Shown: one piece after another, positions 36,132-44,532 of the stretch
Layout of the letters: every line of letters starts with the position of its first letter
Numbering within the stretch: position 1 is the stretch's first letter
Source of the DNA: Sulfobacillus benefaciens
GTDB lineage: Bacteria; Bacillota; Sulfobacillia; Sulfobacillales; Sulfobacillaceae
Assembly: GCA_003023695.1 (NCBI GenBank)
Contig: PXYW01000006.1
Coordinates: forward strand, 23,252-87,251
Direction: 5' to 3'
Length of the DNA: 64,000 nt
Notes under the pieces: generated by a model
Seen by the model: only the letters and a program-made list of their open reading frames with translations
Told to the model about the DNA's origin: nothing
Databases searched by the model: none
Made by a program: the position numbers and the translations under genes

Positions 36132-36311
36132 ATGGATAAACGTAAGGTTAAGCGTCCAGTGCGCAATCACGCTTTGAATTTATATGAAACCGATGCTGAC
36201 GAACTATTTCACCGGCAAGGTTATTTGGTGATTGATTCCAGTTTAGGTGTGATGCGTGACGACCCTGACCCCTCGCCTGGACCGCAGGTAGCCAGCCCCA
36301 TTGACAAATGA
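36132..36311 (+). CDS. 59-residue protein between hemB and selA
   Basis: I do not recognise this small protein. It begins with a basic stretch (MDKRKVKRPVRNHALNLYET), has an acidic middle (DADELFHRQGYLVIDSS) and a Pro-rich end (DDPDPSPGPQVASPIDK). ATG 36132 has AGGGAGGGG upstream, a strong start. It sits 46 bases after hemB and 16 before selA, so it is probably co-transcribed. No membrane segment or metal motif is visible. Confidence 0.6.
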   Translation: MDKRKVKRPVRNHALNLYETDADELFHRQGYLVIDSSLGVMRDDPDPSPGPQVASPIDK

Positions 36312-36327
36312 GGGAACGGTGTCCTAA

Positions 36328-37749
36328 ATGAACAACATAGACTCGACGGCGACCGCGTTCGATTCCATTCCTGCGGTCCATAAAATATGGCAGGAATTCT
36401 CGCATCCATGGCCAGTGCCCAAAGTATGGATTGAATGGGCTACCCGGGATATACTGGACAACGTACGTCAAGCCGCAAAGAAAGGAACGGTGGCGCCTAA
36501 CGCGGGCGCCTTGGCAAAGGCTATATTAGAACGTGCCCAAGACCTAGCCAGGCCTCATTTGCGACCGCTTTTAAATGCGACCGGTGTTATTATTCACACC
36601 AACTTGGGGAGAGCTCCGTTAGCCAATGAAATACTTGACCAAGTCAACACGGTAGCGGCAGGGTATTCCACCTTAGAATATGATTTAGAGAGGGGAACGC
36701 GTGGTTCGCGCCATGACCACGTGTCACAGCTAGTGGAAGTACTGACCGGCGCCGAAGCGGCAATGGTGGTCAACAACAATGCGGCAGCGGTCTTGCTGGC
36801 ATTGTCTGCCTTGGCTAAAGATCGGGAGGTTATTGTTTCTCGCGGCGAACTCGTGGAAATTGGCGGGTCCTTTCGCATACCTGAGGTGATGGCGTTGTCT
36901 GGCGCCAAACTTCGAGAGGTTGGTGCAACCAACAAGACCCATCTAAGGGATTACTCGGCTGCCATAAGTGAGAATACGGGATTGTTGCTTAAGGTGCACC
37001 AATCAAACTTTCGGGTCATTGGGTTTACCCAAGCTGTCTCGACAGCCGAGTTGGTGGCCCTAGGCCATGGCCATCGCATTCCGGTGATGGAAGATCTCGG
37101 CAGCGGCGTAGTATTCCCGTTTACGTTGGACGGTATTGAGGAACCTAGTGTCAAGGGTGTAGTCAGTACAGGGATCGATTTGGTGACATTTTCCGGAGAC
37201 AAGCTTTTAGGGGGGCCGCAGGCGGGACTGGTTGCAGGGCGTCGTGAATTGATCGACGCCATGAAGCGCTACCCTTTGGCGCGTGCAGTGCGCGTGGACA
37301 AAATGACGCTGGCGGCATTGGAAGTGGTGGTGCGATGGTATCTGGAAGGCGAAGCCGGACGTTTGCCACTATGGCGCATGATTCACATGTCCCTCGAGGA
37401 ATTGGAGGTGCGGACGCAGTCGGTAGCGACGCGGCTCAGAAGCCAGTTGCCCGCCACAGTGAGTGTGGCCATCGGTGATGAAAGCAGTGAAATCGGTGGG
37501 GGATCCATGCCAGGGTGTCGATTACCCACGAAGGTGTTGCGTTTAAAGGGTGGGGCAAGAATAGAAGAGTGGGAACGGCAATTGCGGCGGTCCGATGTTC
37601 CGGTGGTGTGTCGAGTCCAGCGCGGTGAACTGATATTTGATTTGCGCACAATTTTCCCTAGTCAAGAAACGCTATTGATTGATACCATAGTGGAGGCGTT
37701 TGGATTAATACCACAGGCTACTATTACCGAAAGGGGTTTCGAATCGTGA
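36328..37749 (+). CDS. selA: L-seryl-tRNA(Sec) selenium transferase SelA
   Basis: SelA turns seryl-tRNA(Sec) into selenocysteinyl-tRNA using selenophosphate and PLP. The PLP lysine is K292 in TFSGDKLLGGPQAG. Other family segments are LNATGVIIHTNLGRAPL, NNNAAAVLLALSAL, SRGELVEIGGSFRIP and EDLGSG. At 473 residues it is complete. The ribosome site is weak (GAGGGAACGG). The stop overlaps the etfB GTG by four bases. selB, selD and tRNA-Sec are not in this window. Confidence 0.92.
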   Translation: MNNIDSTATAFDSIPAVHKIWQEFSHPWPVPKVWIEWATRDILDNVRQAAKKGTVAPNAGALAKAILERAQDLARPHLRPLLNATGVIIHTNLGRAPLANEILDQVNTVAAGYSTLEYDLERGTRGSRHDHVSQLVEVLTGAEAAMVVNNNAAAVLLALSALAKDREVIVSRGELVEIGGSFRIPEVMALSGAKLREVGATNKTHLRDYSAAISENTGLLLKVHQSNFRVIGFTQAVSTAELVALGHGHRIPVMEDLGSGVVFPFTLDGIEEPSVKGVVSTGIDLVTFSGDKLLGGPQAGLVAGRRELIDAMKRYPLARAVRVDKMTLAALEVVVRWYLEGEAGRLPLWRMIHMSLEELEVRTQSVATRLRSQLPATVSVAIGDESSEIGGGSMPGCRLPTKVLRLKGGARIEEWERQLRRSDVPVVCRVQRGELIFDLRTIFPSQETLLIDTIVEAFGLIPQATITERGFES

Positions 37750-38513
37750 AGATTTTAGTGATGGTCAAACAAGTCCCTGACACGGCAACCAAGGTTCGGG
37801 TCCAACCTGGCAGCACCTCGATAGCAACCGAAGGCATCAAATGGGTGATCAATCCCTATGATGAGTTTGCGATCGAAGAATCATTACGCATAAAAGAACG
37901 GCTTGGCGGCGAAGTCATTGTCGTATCAGTGGGGCCGCAACGGGTCGAAGAAGCAATCCGCCAGACCTTGGCGATGGGTGCTGATCGAGGTATTCATGTA
38001 AAAACCGATGATGTGCTCGATTCTCAAACCACCGCTGAGATTTTGGCAGCCGTTGCGCGCGCCGAGGGCTTTGACCTCATCGTGACGGGAAAACAGGCTG
38101 TTGACGATGATGCGGCGCAAGTAGGACCTTTAACTGCGGTGTTGTTGGATGTGCCGCAAGTGACCGTCGTGCTAAAGCTAGACGTTAATGCCGACGCGCA
38201 GCGCTTGGTTGCCGAACGTGAACTCGAAGGCACCATTGAGGTAGTGGAATTGCCTTATCCAGCGGTGGTGACCGCTCAACGCGGATTAAACGAACCTCGC
38301 TACCCCACCTTGCCAAATATCATGAAGGCTAAAAAGAAAGAAGTGCGGGTAGAGACGTTGGAAGGACTCGGAATCAAGCCGGCATTGAAAGTGCGCATAG
38401 TCGCATTGAGTGAGCCGCCAGAACGGCCAGCGGCAAAAATTTTAACGGGAGACCCTGTTGAAACGGCCCAACAACTTGTCGATCTTCTGCACAACGAAGC
38501 CAAGGTCTTATAG
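37746..38513 (+). CDS. etfB: Electron transfer flavoprotein beta subunit
   Basis: EtfB, with EtfA, accepts electrons from acyl-CoA dehydrogenases and passes them on. The protein opens MKILVMVKQVPDTATKVRV and contains NPYDEFAIEESLRIKE, the signature TGKQAVDDDAAQVGPL and the VTAQRGLNEPRYPTLPNIMKAKKK recognition-loop region, all typical of the family. The GTG start overlaps selA (GTGA). The 255 residues are normal. Downstream are etfA and a terminator. The membrane acceptor may be the FadF-like protein at 18.1 kb. Confidence 0.93.
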   Translation: MKILVMVKQVPDTATKVRVQPGSTSIATEGIKWVINPYDEFAIEESLRIKERLGGEVIVVSVGPQRVEEAIRQTLAMGADRGIHVKTDDVLDSQTTAEILAAVARAEGFDLIVTGKQAVDDDAAQVGPLTAVLLDVPQVTVVLKLDVNADAQRLVAERELEGTIEVVELPYPAVVTAQRGLNEPRYPTLPNIMKAKKKEVRVETLEGLGIKPALKVRIVALSEPPERPAAKILTGDPVETAQQLVDLLHNEAKVL

Positions 38514-38530
38514 CTTAGGAGGAGCTCATC

Positions 38531-39508
38531 ATGGCTAACAAAATTTTGGTGGTATTAGAGCAACACGAAGGGAAAGTGCGCCGGATTGCTTTGGAAATGT
38601 TATCCCTGGCGCAAAAACTTAGTGCCGGCAATGTGGTAGCGCTGACGTTTGGCTCGCAATCTGGGGAAACTCAGGAGATTTTGGCGCGTTATGGAGCAGA
38701 TCAGATTGTGGCACTGAAAGAAGCGGCATTTGACCAATATAGTTCCGATGGTTTTGCGGATGCGGTCAAACAGGTGGTAAACGCCGTGGGATCCGACGTG
38801 TTGTTTTTTCCGGCTACAGCTTGGGGTAAAGACTTGGCTCCTCGAACAGCGGGATTGTTGGGGGCGGGGCTCGCCACCGACTGCACTGCGATCGAGGCGG
38901 GGCAAGACGGCCGCTTAGTGGCCACTAGACCGATCTATGCAGGCAAGGCGATAGCCACTGTGGTTATTGACAGCCCAATTCAAATGTTTTCCCTGCGGCC
39001 CAACATCCAACCTGTAGTAGAGACCAATCGTGCTGGCCAACTGGAAGACGTCGTGGTGACGACTCATTCCGAAGCGTGGCGGGCAAAGGTGACGGCAGTT
39101 CGTGCCCAAGGAGGAGAAACCTTGGAACTCACGGAGGCGGAGATTATCGTATCCGGCGGCCGTGGCATGAAAGGTCCCGAGAACTTTAAACTACTGGACG
39201 CGTTGGCGATGGAACTCGGGGCGGCGGTGGGATCGTCTCGGCCAGTGGCTGACGAAGGATGGGTGCCCCACTCATACCACATTGGCCAAACCGGGAAAGT
39301 TGTGAGCCCCAATGTCTATTTTGCCATTGGGATCTCCGGAGCCATTCAGCATTTGGCTGGTATATCGGGCTCTAAGTATATCGTGGCTATCAATAGCGAT
39401 CCTGAGGCACCGATTTTTAAGGCGGCTAATTACGGGATCGTCGGGAATCTGTTTGAAGTGGTACCGGCAGTCACCGAAGCGGTTCGTAAGCTAAAAGCTG
39501 AACAATAA
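38531..39508 (+). CDS. etfA: Electron transfer flavoprotein alpha subunit
   Basis: EtfA carries the FAD of the electron transfer flavoprotein. The N-terminal domain shows MANKILVVLEQHEGKVRRI; the C-terminal FAD domain has VVSGGRGMK-like VSGGRGMKGPENF, SRPVADEGWVPHSYHIGQTG and YFAIGISGAIQHLAGI. ATG 38531 has TTAGGAGGAG upstream. At 325 residues it is complete. It ends the run and is followed by a clear terminator at 39530. Confidence 0.94.
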   Translation: MANKILVVLEQHEGKVRRIALEMLSLAQKLSAGNVVALTFGSQSGETQEILARYGADQIVALKEAAFDQYSSDGFADAVKQVVNAVGSDVLFFPATAWGKDLAPRTAGLLGAGLATDCTAIEAGQDGRLVATRPIYAGKAIATVVIDSPIQMFSLRPNIQPVVETNRAGQLEDVVVTTHSEAWRAKVTAVRAQGGETLELTEAEIIVSGGRGMKGPENFKLLDALAMELGAAVGSSRPVADEGWVPHSYHIGQTGKVVSPNVYFAIGISGAIQHLAGISGSKYIVAINSDPEAPIFKAANYGIVGNLFEVVPAVTEAVRKLKAEQ

Positions 39509-39529
39509 ACGAAGGCAAATCGTAACCTA

Positions 39530-39565
39530 ACACTCAGGGCAAACGTCCTGGGTGTTTTCTTTTCT
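39530..39565 (+). terminator. Rho-independent terminator after etfA
   Basis: ACACTCAGG (39530-39538) pairs with CCTGGGTGT (39547-39555), with one G-T pair, followed by TTTTCTTTTC. It closes the heme-selA-etf run. Confidence 0.85.
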
Positions 39566-39597
39566 AAAACCATAAAAACGAAACAAAATCAAAAGAT

Positions 39598-39633
39598 AAT
39601 ATGTTGAAAATGGAAACATATTTATATTATAAT
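39598..39633 (+). promoter_or_regulatory. Promoter and operator-like repeat of the ABC/GH locus
   Basis: TTGAAA (39604-39609) and TATAAT (39628-39633) are 18 bases apart. The inverted repeat AATATGTT (39598-39605) and AACATATT (39615-39622) overlaps the -35 box and spacer. It is a candidate operator for the DeoR-type regulator encoded in the same locus. Confidence 0.6.
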
Positions 39634-39682
39634 CGAAATAATCCAGAAAACTCTGGGTTAAAACATTTTAGGGGTGGGACAG

Positions 39683-41485
39683 GTGAGAAAGCCGGGAAAA
39701 AAATTGGCCATAGCGGGCTGTTTGCTGTTAGGGTGTAGCGGGCTTTTGGCGGGATGCGGCACGAGTACGGCATCAACGAGCCATGCGGCCCCATTATATT
39801 TCTTAGATACGTGGGACTACAACGCTGGTCTAACGCCAATGAATGGCAATAGTGTATCGGCGATTATGAACGGGTTGGTTACCACAGATCTGGCGATGCA
39901 GTTACAGGACAACAATCGTTATTACCCGGAAATTGCTTCGCGTTGGACCCAAACCGGAAGAACGCTTACTGTGTATCTACGGCCCAATGCCAAATGGTCC
40001 AACGGAACCCCTCTAACTGCCACCGATGTGAAAATGAGTGTGGAGTTGGGATACATCTTTGGGTATTCGACCGCCTCGCGACTGGCAGCAATTCACATTG
40101 TCAACCCGCATGAGATTCAATTTGTCGAGAATACCAACTTTCCATACTTTGCTCATGACCTGTTGGCATTAACCCCATTGTATCCCGCCTCTGAATATGC
40201 GCATTTGGTGCCAGCAAACATTGCACAAATTTACCAAACTTCGTTGGGGAGCGGTAATGCCGCAAATGAAGCAAGTAACGCGATAAGCGCCTTAAGCAAA
40301 AAAATTACCGCGTACAAGTCCAACTACTTTTTAGGCGATGGCCCCTACTCTATTAAATCGATGACCAGTGGTGAGGCGATTTTAACCAAGAATCCGTATT
40401 TTTGGAACGCTGGTGCAGTTAAAGTACCAGAAATTGTAGCCTATAACGTTCCTGGCAATGCCCAGGCGTGGGGGTATTTTCTTGGCGGCAAGGCAGACTT
40501 CGGATCATACGTAGCGCCCCCGACGATTATGAAAGAGTGGTTGGCAAAAACGACGCATCACTTTGTTAAACCCAACGCATTTGCCCAGGCTACATTGGTA
40601 TTTAATCCTGACGTGTACCCATTTAACCTGGTGAAAGTGCGGCAGGCCATGGCCTATATTATTAATCGGAAAGCAATCACCCACATTGCTGAGCCTGTCA
40701 TCGGCCACTGGGTTCGTCGGCCCAGCGGTGCGTTTTTCAGCCTAACCAAACATCAATACTTAACAGCAACCCAATACGATTCGTTGAATCCATACCTGCC
40801 GAATACCCGAAAAGCAGCGAAATTGCTGGAGGAAGCAGGATTTCATAAATCAGGGTCCCAATGGGTAATGCCGGATGGAAAGCCGTTTACAACACAGGTG
40901 GTCATTCCGTCAGGATTTTCCGATTGGCTCATGGCGAGTCAAGAAATAGCTACGGAACTAACGAATTTTGGCATTACGACCAGTGCCAGGGCTGTTGAGC
41001 AAAGCAGCTATTGGAATGCCTTTGATGAAAATCCGGGTGGCTACCCAATTTTTATGAATTTTGGCGGGGGCTCTCCGCTGCCGTATTTTCAGATGACCAA
41101 TTTTCTTAGTTGGTTTGGTTATAGCCGAACTCCCAGCGGCGGGGTAAGTCACTCGAAAGGTTATATATCGATGGGGGGAGGTCAACATATTACTTTGCCC
41201 AACGGGACGACTGTCGATGTTCCCAAAGCCGGATACCAATTGGCAGACGCATCTCTTTATCCCAGTCGGGAAAGTGCTCTGGTCTATAACATCGCAAAAG
41301 CATTGAATCAGACGATGGTAGCGGAAGGTCTATGGAATTACACTGGAAATTACATGTATTCCACAGATCGCTATGTGGGGTGGCCATCTCCCAATAGCCC
41401 CGATTGGACTCCATACAACAACGACAATGGCGAAGAAGTGTTGGCGTTTTTCATTAGCCAGGGCTTATTGCAGCCGGCACCTTAA
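39683..41485 (+). CDS. Oligopeptide/oligosaccharide-type ABC substrate-binding lipoprotein
   Basis: A 600-residue solute-binding protein of the SBP_bac_5 (DppA/OppA) family. The N-terminus is a lipoprotein signal ending LLAGC (C25). The family core includes SRWTQTGRTLTVYLRPNAKWSNGTPLTATDV, LGDGPYSIKS, and YIINRKAI. Although the family binds peptides, members in glycoside-hydrolase loci take up oligosaccharides such as cello- or manno-oligomers. GTG 39683 has AGGGGTGG upstream. It starts an operon of transport and glycosidase genes. Confidence 0.9.
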   Translation: MRKPGKKLAIAGCLLLGCSGLLAGCGTSTASTSHAAPLYFLDTWDYNAGLTPMNGNSVSAIMNGLVTTDLAMQLQDNNRYYPEIASRWTQTGRTLTVYLRPNAKWSNGTPLTATDVKMSVELGYIFGYSTASRLAAIHIVNPHEIQFVENTNFPYFAHDLLALTPLYPASEYAHLVPANIAQIYQTSLGSGNAANEASNAISALSKKITAYKSNYFLGDGPYSIKSMTSGEAILTKNPYFWNAGAVKVPEIVAYNVPGNAQAWGYFLGGKADFGSYVAPPTIMKEWLAKTTHHFVKPNAFAQATLVFNPDVYPFNLVKVRQAMAYIINRKAITHIAEPVIGHWVRRPSGAFFSLTKHQYLTATQYDSLNPYLPNTRKAAKLLEEAGFHKSGSQWVMPDGKPFTTQVVIPSGFSDWLMASQEIATELTNFGITTSARAVEQSSYWNAFDENPGGYPIFMNFGGGSPLPYFQMTNFLSWFGYSRTPSGGVSHSKGYISMGGGQHITLPNGTTVDVPKAGYQLADASLYPSRESALVYNIAKALNQTMVAEGLWNYTGNYMYSTDRYVGWPSPNSPDWTPYNNDNGEEVLAFFISQGLLQPAP

Positions 41486-41507
41486 CACACTGGCGGGAGG
41501 TATGGAC

Positions 41508-41696
41508 ATGCAACGACTATTGGTGACTGCAGGGATAGGGGTTCTTTTGCTGGGGGGATTATCCGTGGCATTAGACTATCAACAACCAGGCCAACTGTTG
41601 GTTACGGGAATTGGCATGCTGGCCGCCCTAGTGCCCATGGGGGGGCTGGTCGTGGTGCGTCGGATCAAAGGTTCCCGAGTTGGGGAACGGCGATGA
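41508..41696 (+). CDS. 62-residue two-helix membrane protein
   Basis: A tiny protein with two hydrophobic segments (LLVTAGIGVLLLGGLSVAL and LLVTGIGMLAALVPMGGLVVV) and a basic end (RRIKGSRVGERR). ATG 41508 lies seven bases after GGGAGG; ATG 41502 is too close. Its TGA overlaps the ATG of the first permease (ATGA), so it belongs to the transporter operon. It does not match a standard transporter subunit I know and may be an accessory or regulator of the complex. Confidence 0.7.
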   Translation: MQRLLVTAGIGVLLLGGLSVALDYQQPGQLLVTGIGMLAALVPMGGLVVVRRIKGSRVGERR

Positions 41697-42682
41697 TTTG
41701 GCGAAGAGTGGGGTTAGCCTTGGTCATGATATGGATGACGGTCACCGCGACATTCTTTATCGTGAGACTCATGCCGGGAAATCCGGCAACCTTTGAACTG
41801 CATGTATTGCTGAAGCGCGGGGTCTCATACAACATGGCATTGCAACATGTCAAAACGTTATATGGAATTAATCTTCACCAATCGTTATTAGTGCAGTATC
41901 TCCAATATGTGGGCAATGCGCTTCACGGGAATTTTGGTGATTCGATCTTGTATCCCGACATTCCAGTTATTCACCTTATTGGAAAGGCGTTGCCGTGGAC
42001 AGTATTTACCGTAGGTACTGCACTCTTAACCAGTTTTTTAATTGGCGTAAGTTTAGGAACGGTGGCGGCTTATCGTCGTCATGGCTGGTTAGACCGTTTG
42101 TTGACACCTTTAGCGGCAATTTTGAATGGTGTGCCCAACTACCTCACGGGAACTATTTTGCTCTTTGTTTTTGGCGTGGTACTAGGTTGGCTTCCACAAA
42201 ACGGTCCCTATAGCGCGGCAATTACTCCCAACGTGAGTTTGGCATTTCTGATTAGCGTGCTGCGTCACGCCATTCTTCCCATTGGAGCTTATGTCATAAG
42301 CCAATGGGGGAGTTGGTTTTTGTTAATGAAGAGTAGTACCGTCTCAACTTTGGGCACGGAATTTATTGTTGGTGCCCGCTCCTATGGTATTGCCTCGTCC
42401 GTTGTAATGAGAGAGTATGTGGCGCCTAACTCGATGCTTCCGCTGTTTACCAACCTGGTGCTCTCCATTGGCTTTATGTTTGGAGGTTCTGTCTTTGTGG
42501 AAACCATTTTTTCTTATCCCGGCATTGGCTATCTATTCAGTTCCAGTGTATCCGGGCGCGACTATCCGCTTATGCAGGGCCTATTTGCAGTGCTGACGGT
42601 GGCTGTTATTATCTCCAATCTGGTGGCGGACTTGCTTTACGTGAAGCTTGATCCACGCATCTCATTGGAGGACGCCGCATGA
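41693..42682 (+). CDS. ABC transporter permease (DppB type)
   Basis: The first inner-membrane permease of the Opp/Dpp-type importer, 329 residues with about six hydrophobic segments. It has RLMPGNPATFELHVLLKRG near the N-terminus and the EAA-type loop GARSYGIASSVVMREYVAPNSMLPLFTNL, which docks to the ATPases. The ATG overlaps the 62-residue gene and the stop overlaps the next permease, so the subunits are probably made in fixed proportion. Confidence 0.92.
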   Translation: MIWRRVGLALVMIWMTVTATFFIVRLMPGNPATFELHVLLKRGVSYNMALQHVKTLYGINLHQSLLVQYLQYVGNALHGNFGDSILYPDIPVIHLIGKALPWTVFTVGTALLTSFLIGVSLGTVAAYRRHGWLDRLLTPLAAILNGVPNYLTGTILLFVFGVVLGWLPQNGPYSAAITPNVSLAFLISVLRHAILPIGAYVISQWGSWFLLMKSSTVSTLGTEFIVGARSYGIASSVVMREYVAPNSMLPLFTNLVLSIGFMFGGSVFVETIFSYPGIGYLFSSSVSGRDYPLMQGLFAVLTVAVIISNLVADLLYVKLDPRISLEDAA

Positions 42683-43530
42683 AGATCGAGACACTATGGA
42701 TTACGTTGCGAAAACGACCGAGTTACATGCTAGGCGCAGTGATTCTGCTGGGCTTTGCGGTGATGGCGATAGTGGGACCGATGCTTTATCCCCACGGAAT
42801 CCCATCCAATCCCAATGAGCTTTATGCGCCTCCATCATGGCAGCACCCCTTGGGGACCGACTATGCGGGGCGGGGTGTTTTGGCGCAAATTCTGGTGGGA
42901 TCACGGTATGTTCTCGAGGTCGCTGCTTTGGCAGCATTATTCACCATGGTTGTAGGCGTGGTGCTAGGACTCCTTTCTGGATACTTGGGAGGGGTCGTGG
43001 ATGTGGTGCTGATGCGACTGACGGACTTTATATTGACCGTGCCAAGTTATCCACTATTGATCATTATCGCTTCAGTAGTGTCCATTTCAGGGCCTGTGCC
43101 TATGGCCCTACTTCTGACGCTAAATTCTTGGGGTGGCATGGCTCGTGCCATTCGATCGCAAGTCTTAAGCTTGAAACAACAAGATTATATTGAAGCGGCG
43201 CGGTCGTTGGAATTAGGCCCAGCACATATTGCCTTTCGTGAGATTCTACCGATGATGATGCCGTACATTCTGATGCATTTAATTTTGGCTGTGACCAGCG
43301 CTGTATATGGCGAAGTGGGACTTTTTTTCTTAGGCATCGTACCCATCCAATCCACCAATTGGGGCGTCATGTTGAACTTTGCTTACAGCGAAGCCGGGGC
43401 GATTTACTCGACATCTAGTGTGTTTTACTTGATGGCACCACTTGCCGCCATTATTTTGTTGCAAATGGGAGCTGTGAACTTTACCAATGCACTGGATGAA
43501 GTGTTCAATCCCCAATTGCGTGAAGGGTAG
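42679..43530 (+). CDS. ABC transporter permease (DppC type)
   Basis: The second permease of the importer, 283 residues. The N-terminal segment HPLGTDYAGRGVLAQILVGSRYVLEV is typical of DppC/OppC, and the docking loop reads EAARSLELGPAHIAFREILPMMMPYILMHL. About six hydrophobic segments are present. The start overlaps the previous stop by four bases (ATGA). It pairs with the DppB-type protein to form the channel. Confidence 0.92.
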   Translation: MKIETLWITLRKRPSYMLGAVILLGFAVMAIVGPMLYPHGIPSNPNELYAPPSWQHPLGTDYAGRGVLAQILVGSRYVLEVAALAALFTMVVGVVLGLLSGYLGGVVDVVLMRLTDFILTVPSYPLLIIIASVVSISGPVPMALLLTLNSWGGMARAIRSQVLSLKQQDYIEAARSLELGPAHIAFREILPMMMPYILMHLILAVTSAVYGEVGLFFLGIVPIQSTNWGVMLNFAYSEAGAIYSTSSVFYLMAPLAAIILLQMGAVNFTNALDEVFNPQLREG

Positions 43531-43542
43531 GGGGAGTGGACA

Positions 43543-44532
43543 ATGACCACCACAATATTGCAGGTAGAAAATCTGGTTGTTGAGTTTAAGGTAAACCAGG
43601 ATCGTGTACGGGCGGTTGATGACGTCAGCCTGGAGTTGCGAGCGGGGGAATTAGTAGGCCTGGTGGGGGAAAGCGGATCAGGAAAATCCACATTGGCCTA
43701 TGCCATGATGAATTTACTGCCGCGTCAAGGGCGCTTGGTCTCCGGGAAAATAGCGCTTGCGACGGTTGGGGATATTAGTCGCTGGTCTGAACCGGACATG
43801 AGCCGGGTGCGCGGGAACCGGATCAGTATGGTGTTTCAGGCTACTCAAAGCACTTTTAACCCAATTCGCACCTTAGAATCGCAATTTAAATTGTTGTTTC
43901 GGGCCCATGGCATTAATGTTCAGGAAGGGCTAATCAAGGCGCGTCGGTTGTTGCAGCGAACCCAACTCGATCCCCAACGGATCTTGACATCATATCCCCA
44001 TCAGCTTTCGGGAGGCATGCGCCAAAGGGTGGGCATTGTATTTGCTATGGTGCTGGAACCGGACGTTATTTTGCTGGACGAACCGACCACAGCCCTTGAC
44101 GTGTTGAGCCAGCGGGTGGTTTTGGATTTGATTCGCGATCTGCGTAGCCAAACAGATGCTGCGATGCTGTTTATTACGCACGATTTTTCTGTTGTCTCCA
44201 ACTTAAGTCAGCGTATTGGCGTCATGTATGCGGGAAAATTGGTGGAATTGGCACCAACAGAGAGGCTCTACCGATTCCCCCAACATCCTTATACGGCCCT
44301 TCTGACGAGAGCCGTGCCAAGTATTAGCCAAAAACATACCGAGTTAGTTGGAATACCTGGGCAACCTCCCCACCTTTCGGATTTGCCTCCAGGGTGTCGT
44401 TTCTCTCCTCGCTGCCCGTATGTTCAAGAACGCTGCCGAGAACGAACACCGCCATGGTCTAAGATTAGCGCCGATCAAGGGGTTGCGTGCTTTAGATGGT
44501 CTGAGTTGGGAGAGGAATTGGCCAATGTCTGA
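43543..44532 (+). CDS. ABC transporter ATPase (DppD type)
   Basis: The first ATP-hydrolysing subunit: Walker A GESGSGKST, signature motif LSGGMRQRV, Walker B VILLDEPTTALDV and switch histidine in FITHDF. The C-terminus has the oligopeptide-type cysteine-rich tail GCRFSPRCPYVQERC, where related proteins bind an iron-sulfur cluster. ATG 43543 has GGGGGAG upstream. The 329 residues are normal. It overlaps the second ATPase gene. Confidence 0.93.
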   Translation: MTTTILQVENLVVEFKVNQDRVRAVDDVSLELRAGELVGLVGESGSGKSTLAYAMMNLLPRQGRLVSGKIALATVGDISRWSEPDMSRVRGNRISMVFQATQSTFNPIRTLESQFKLLFRAHGINVQEGLIKARRLLQRTQLDPQRILTSYPHQLSGGMRQRVGIVFAMVLEPDVILLDEPTTALDVLSQRVVLDLIRDLRSQTDAAMLFITHDFSVVSNLSQRIGVMYAGKLVELAPTERLYRFPQHPYTALLTRAVPSISQKHTELVGIPGQPPHLSDLPPGCRFSPRCPYVQERCRERTPPWSKISADQGVACFRWSELGEELANV

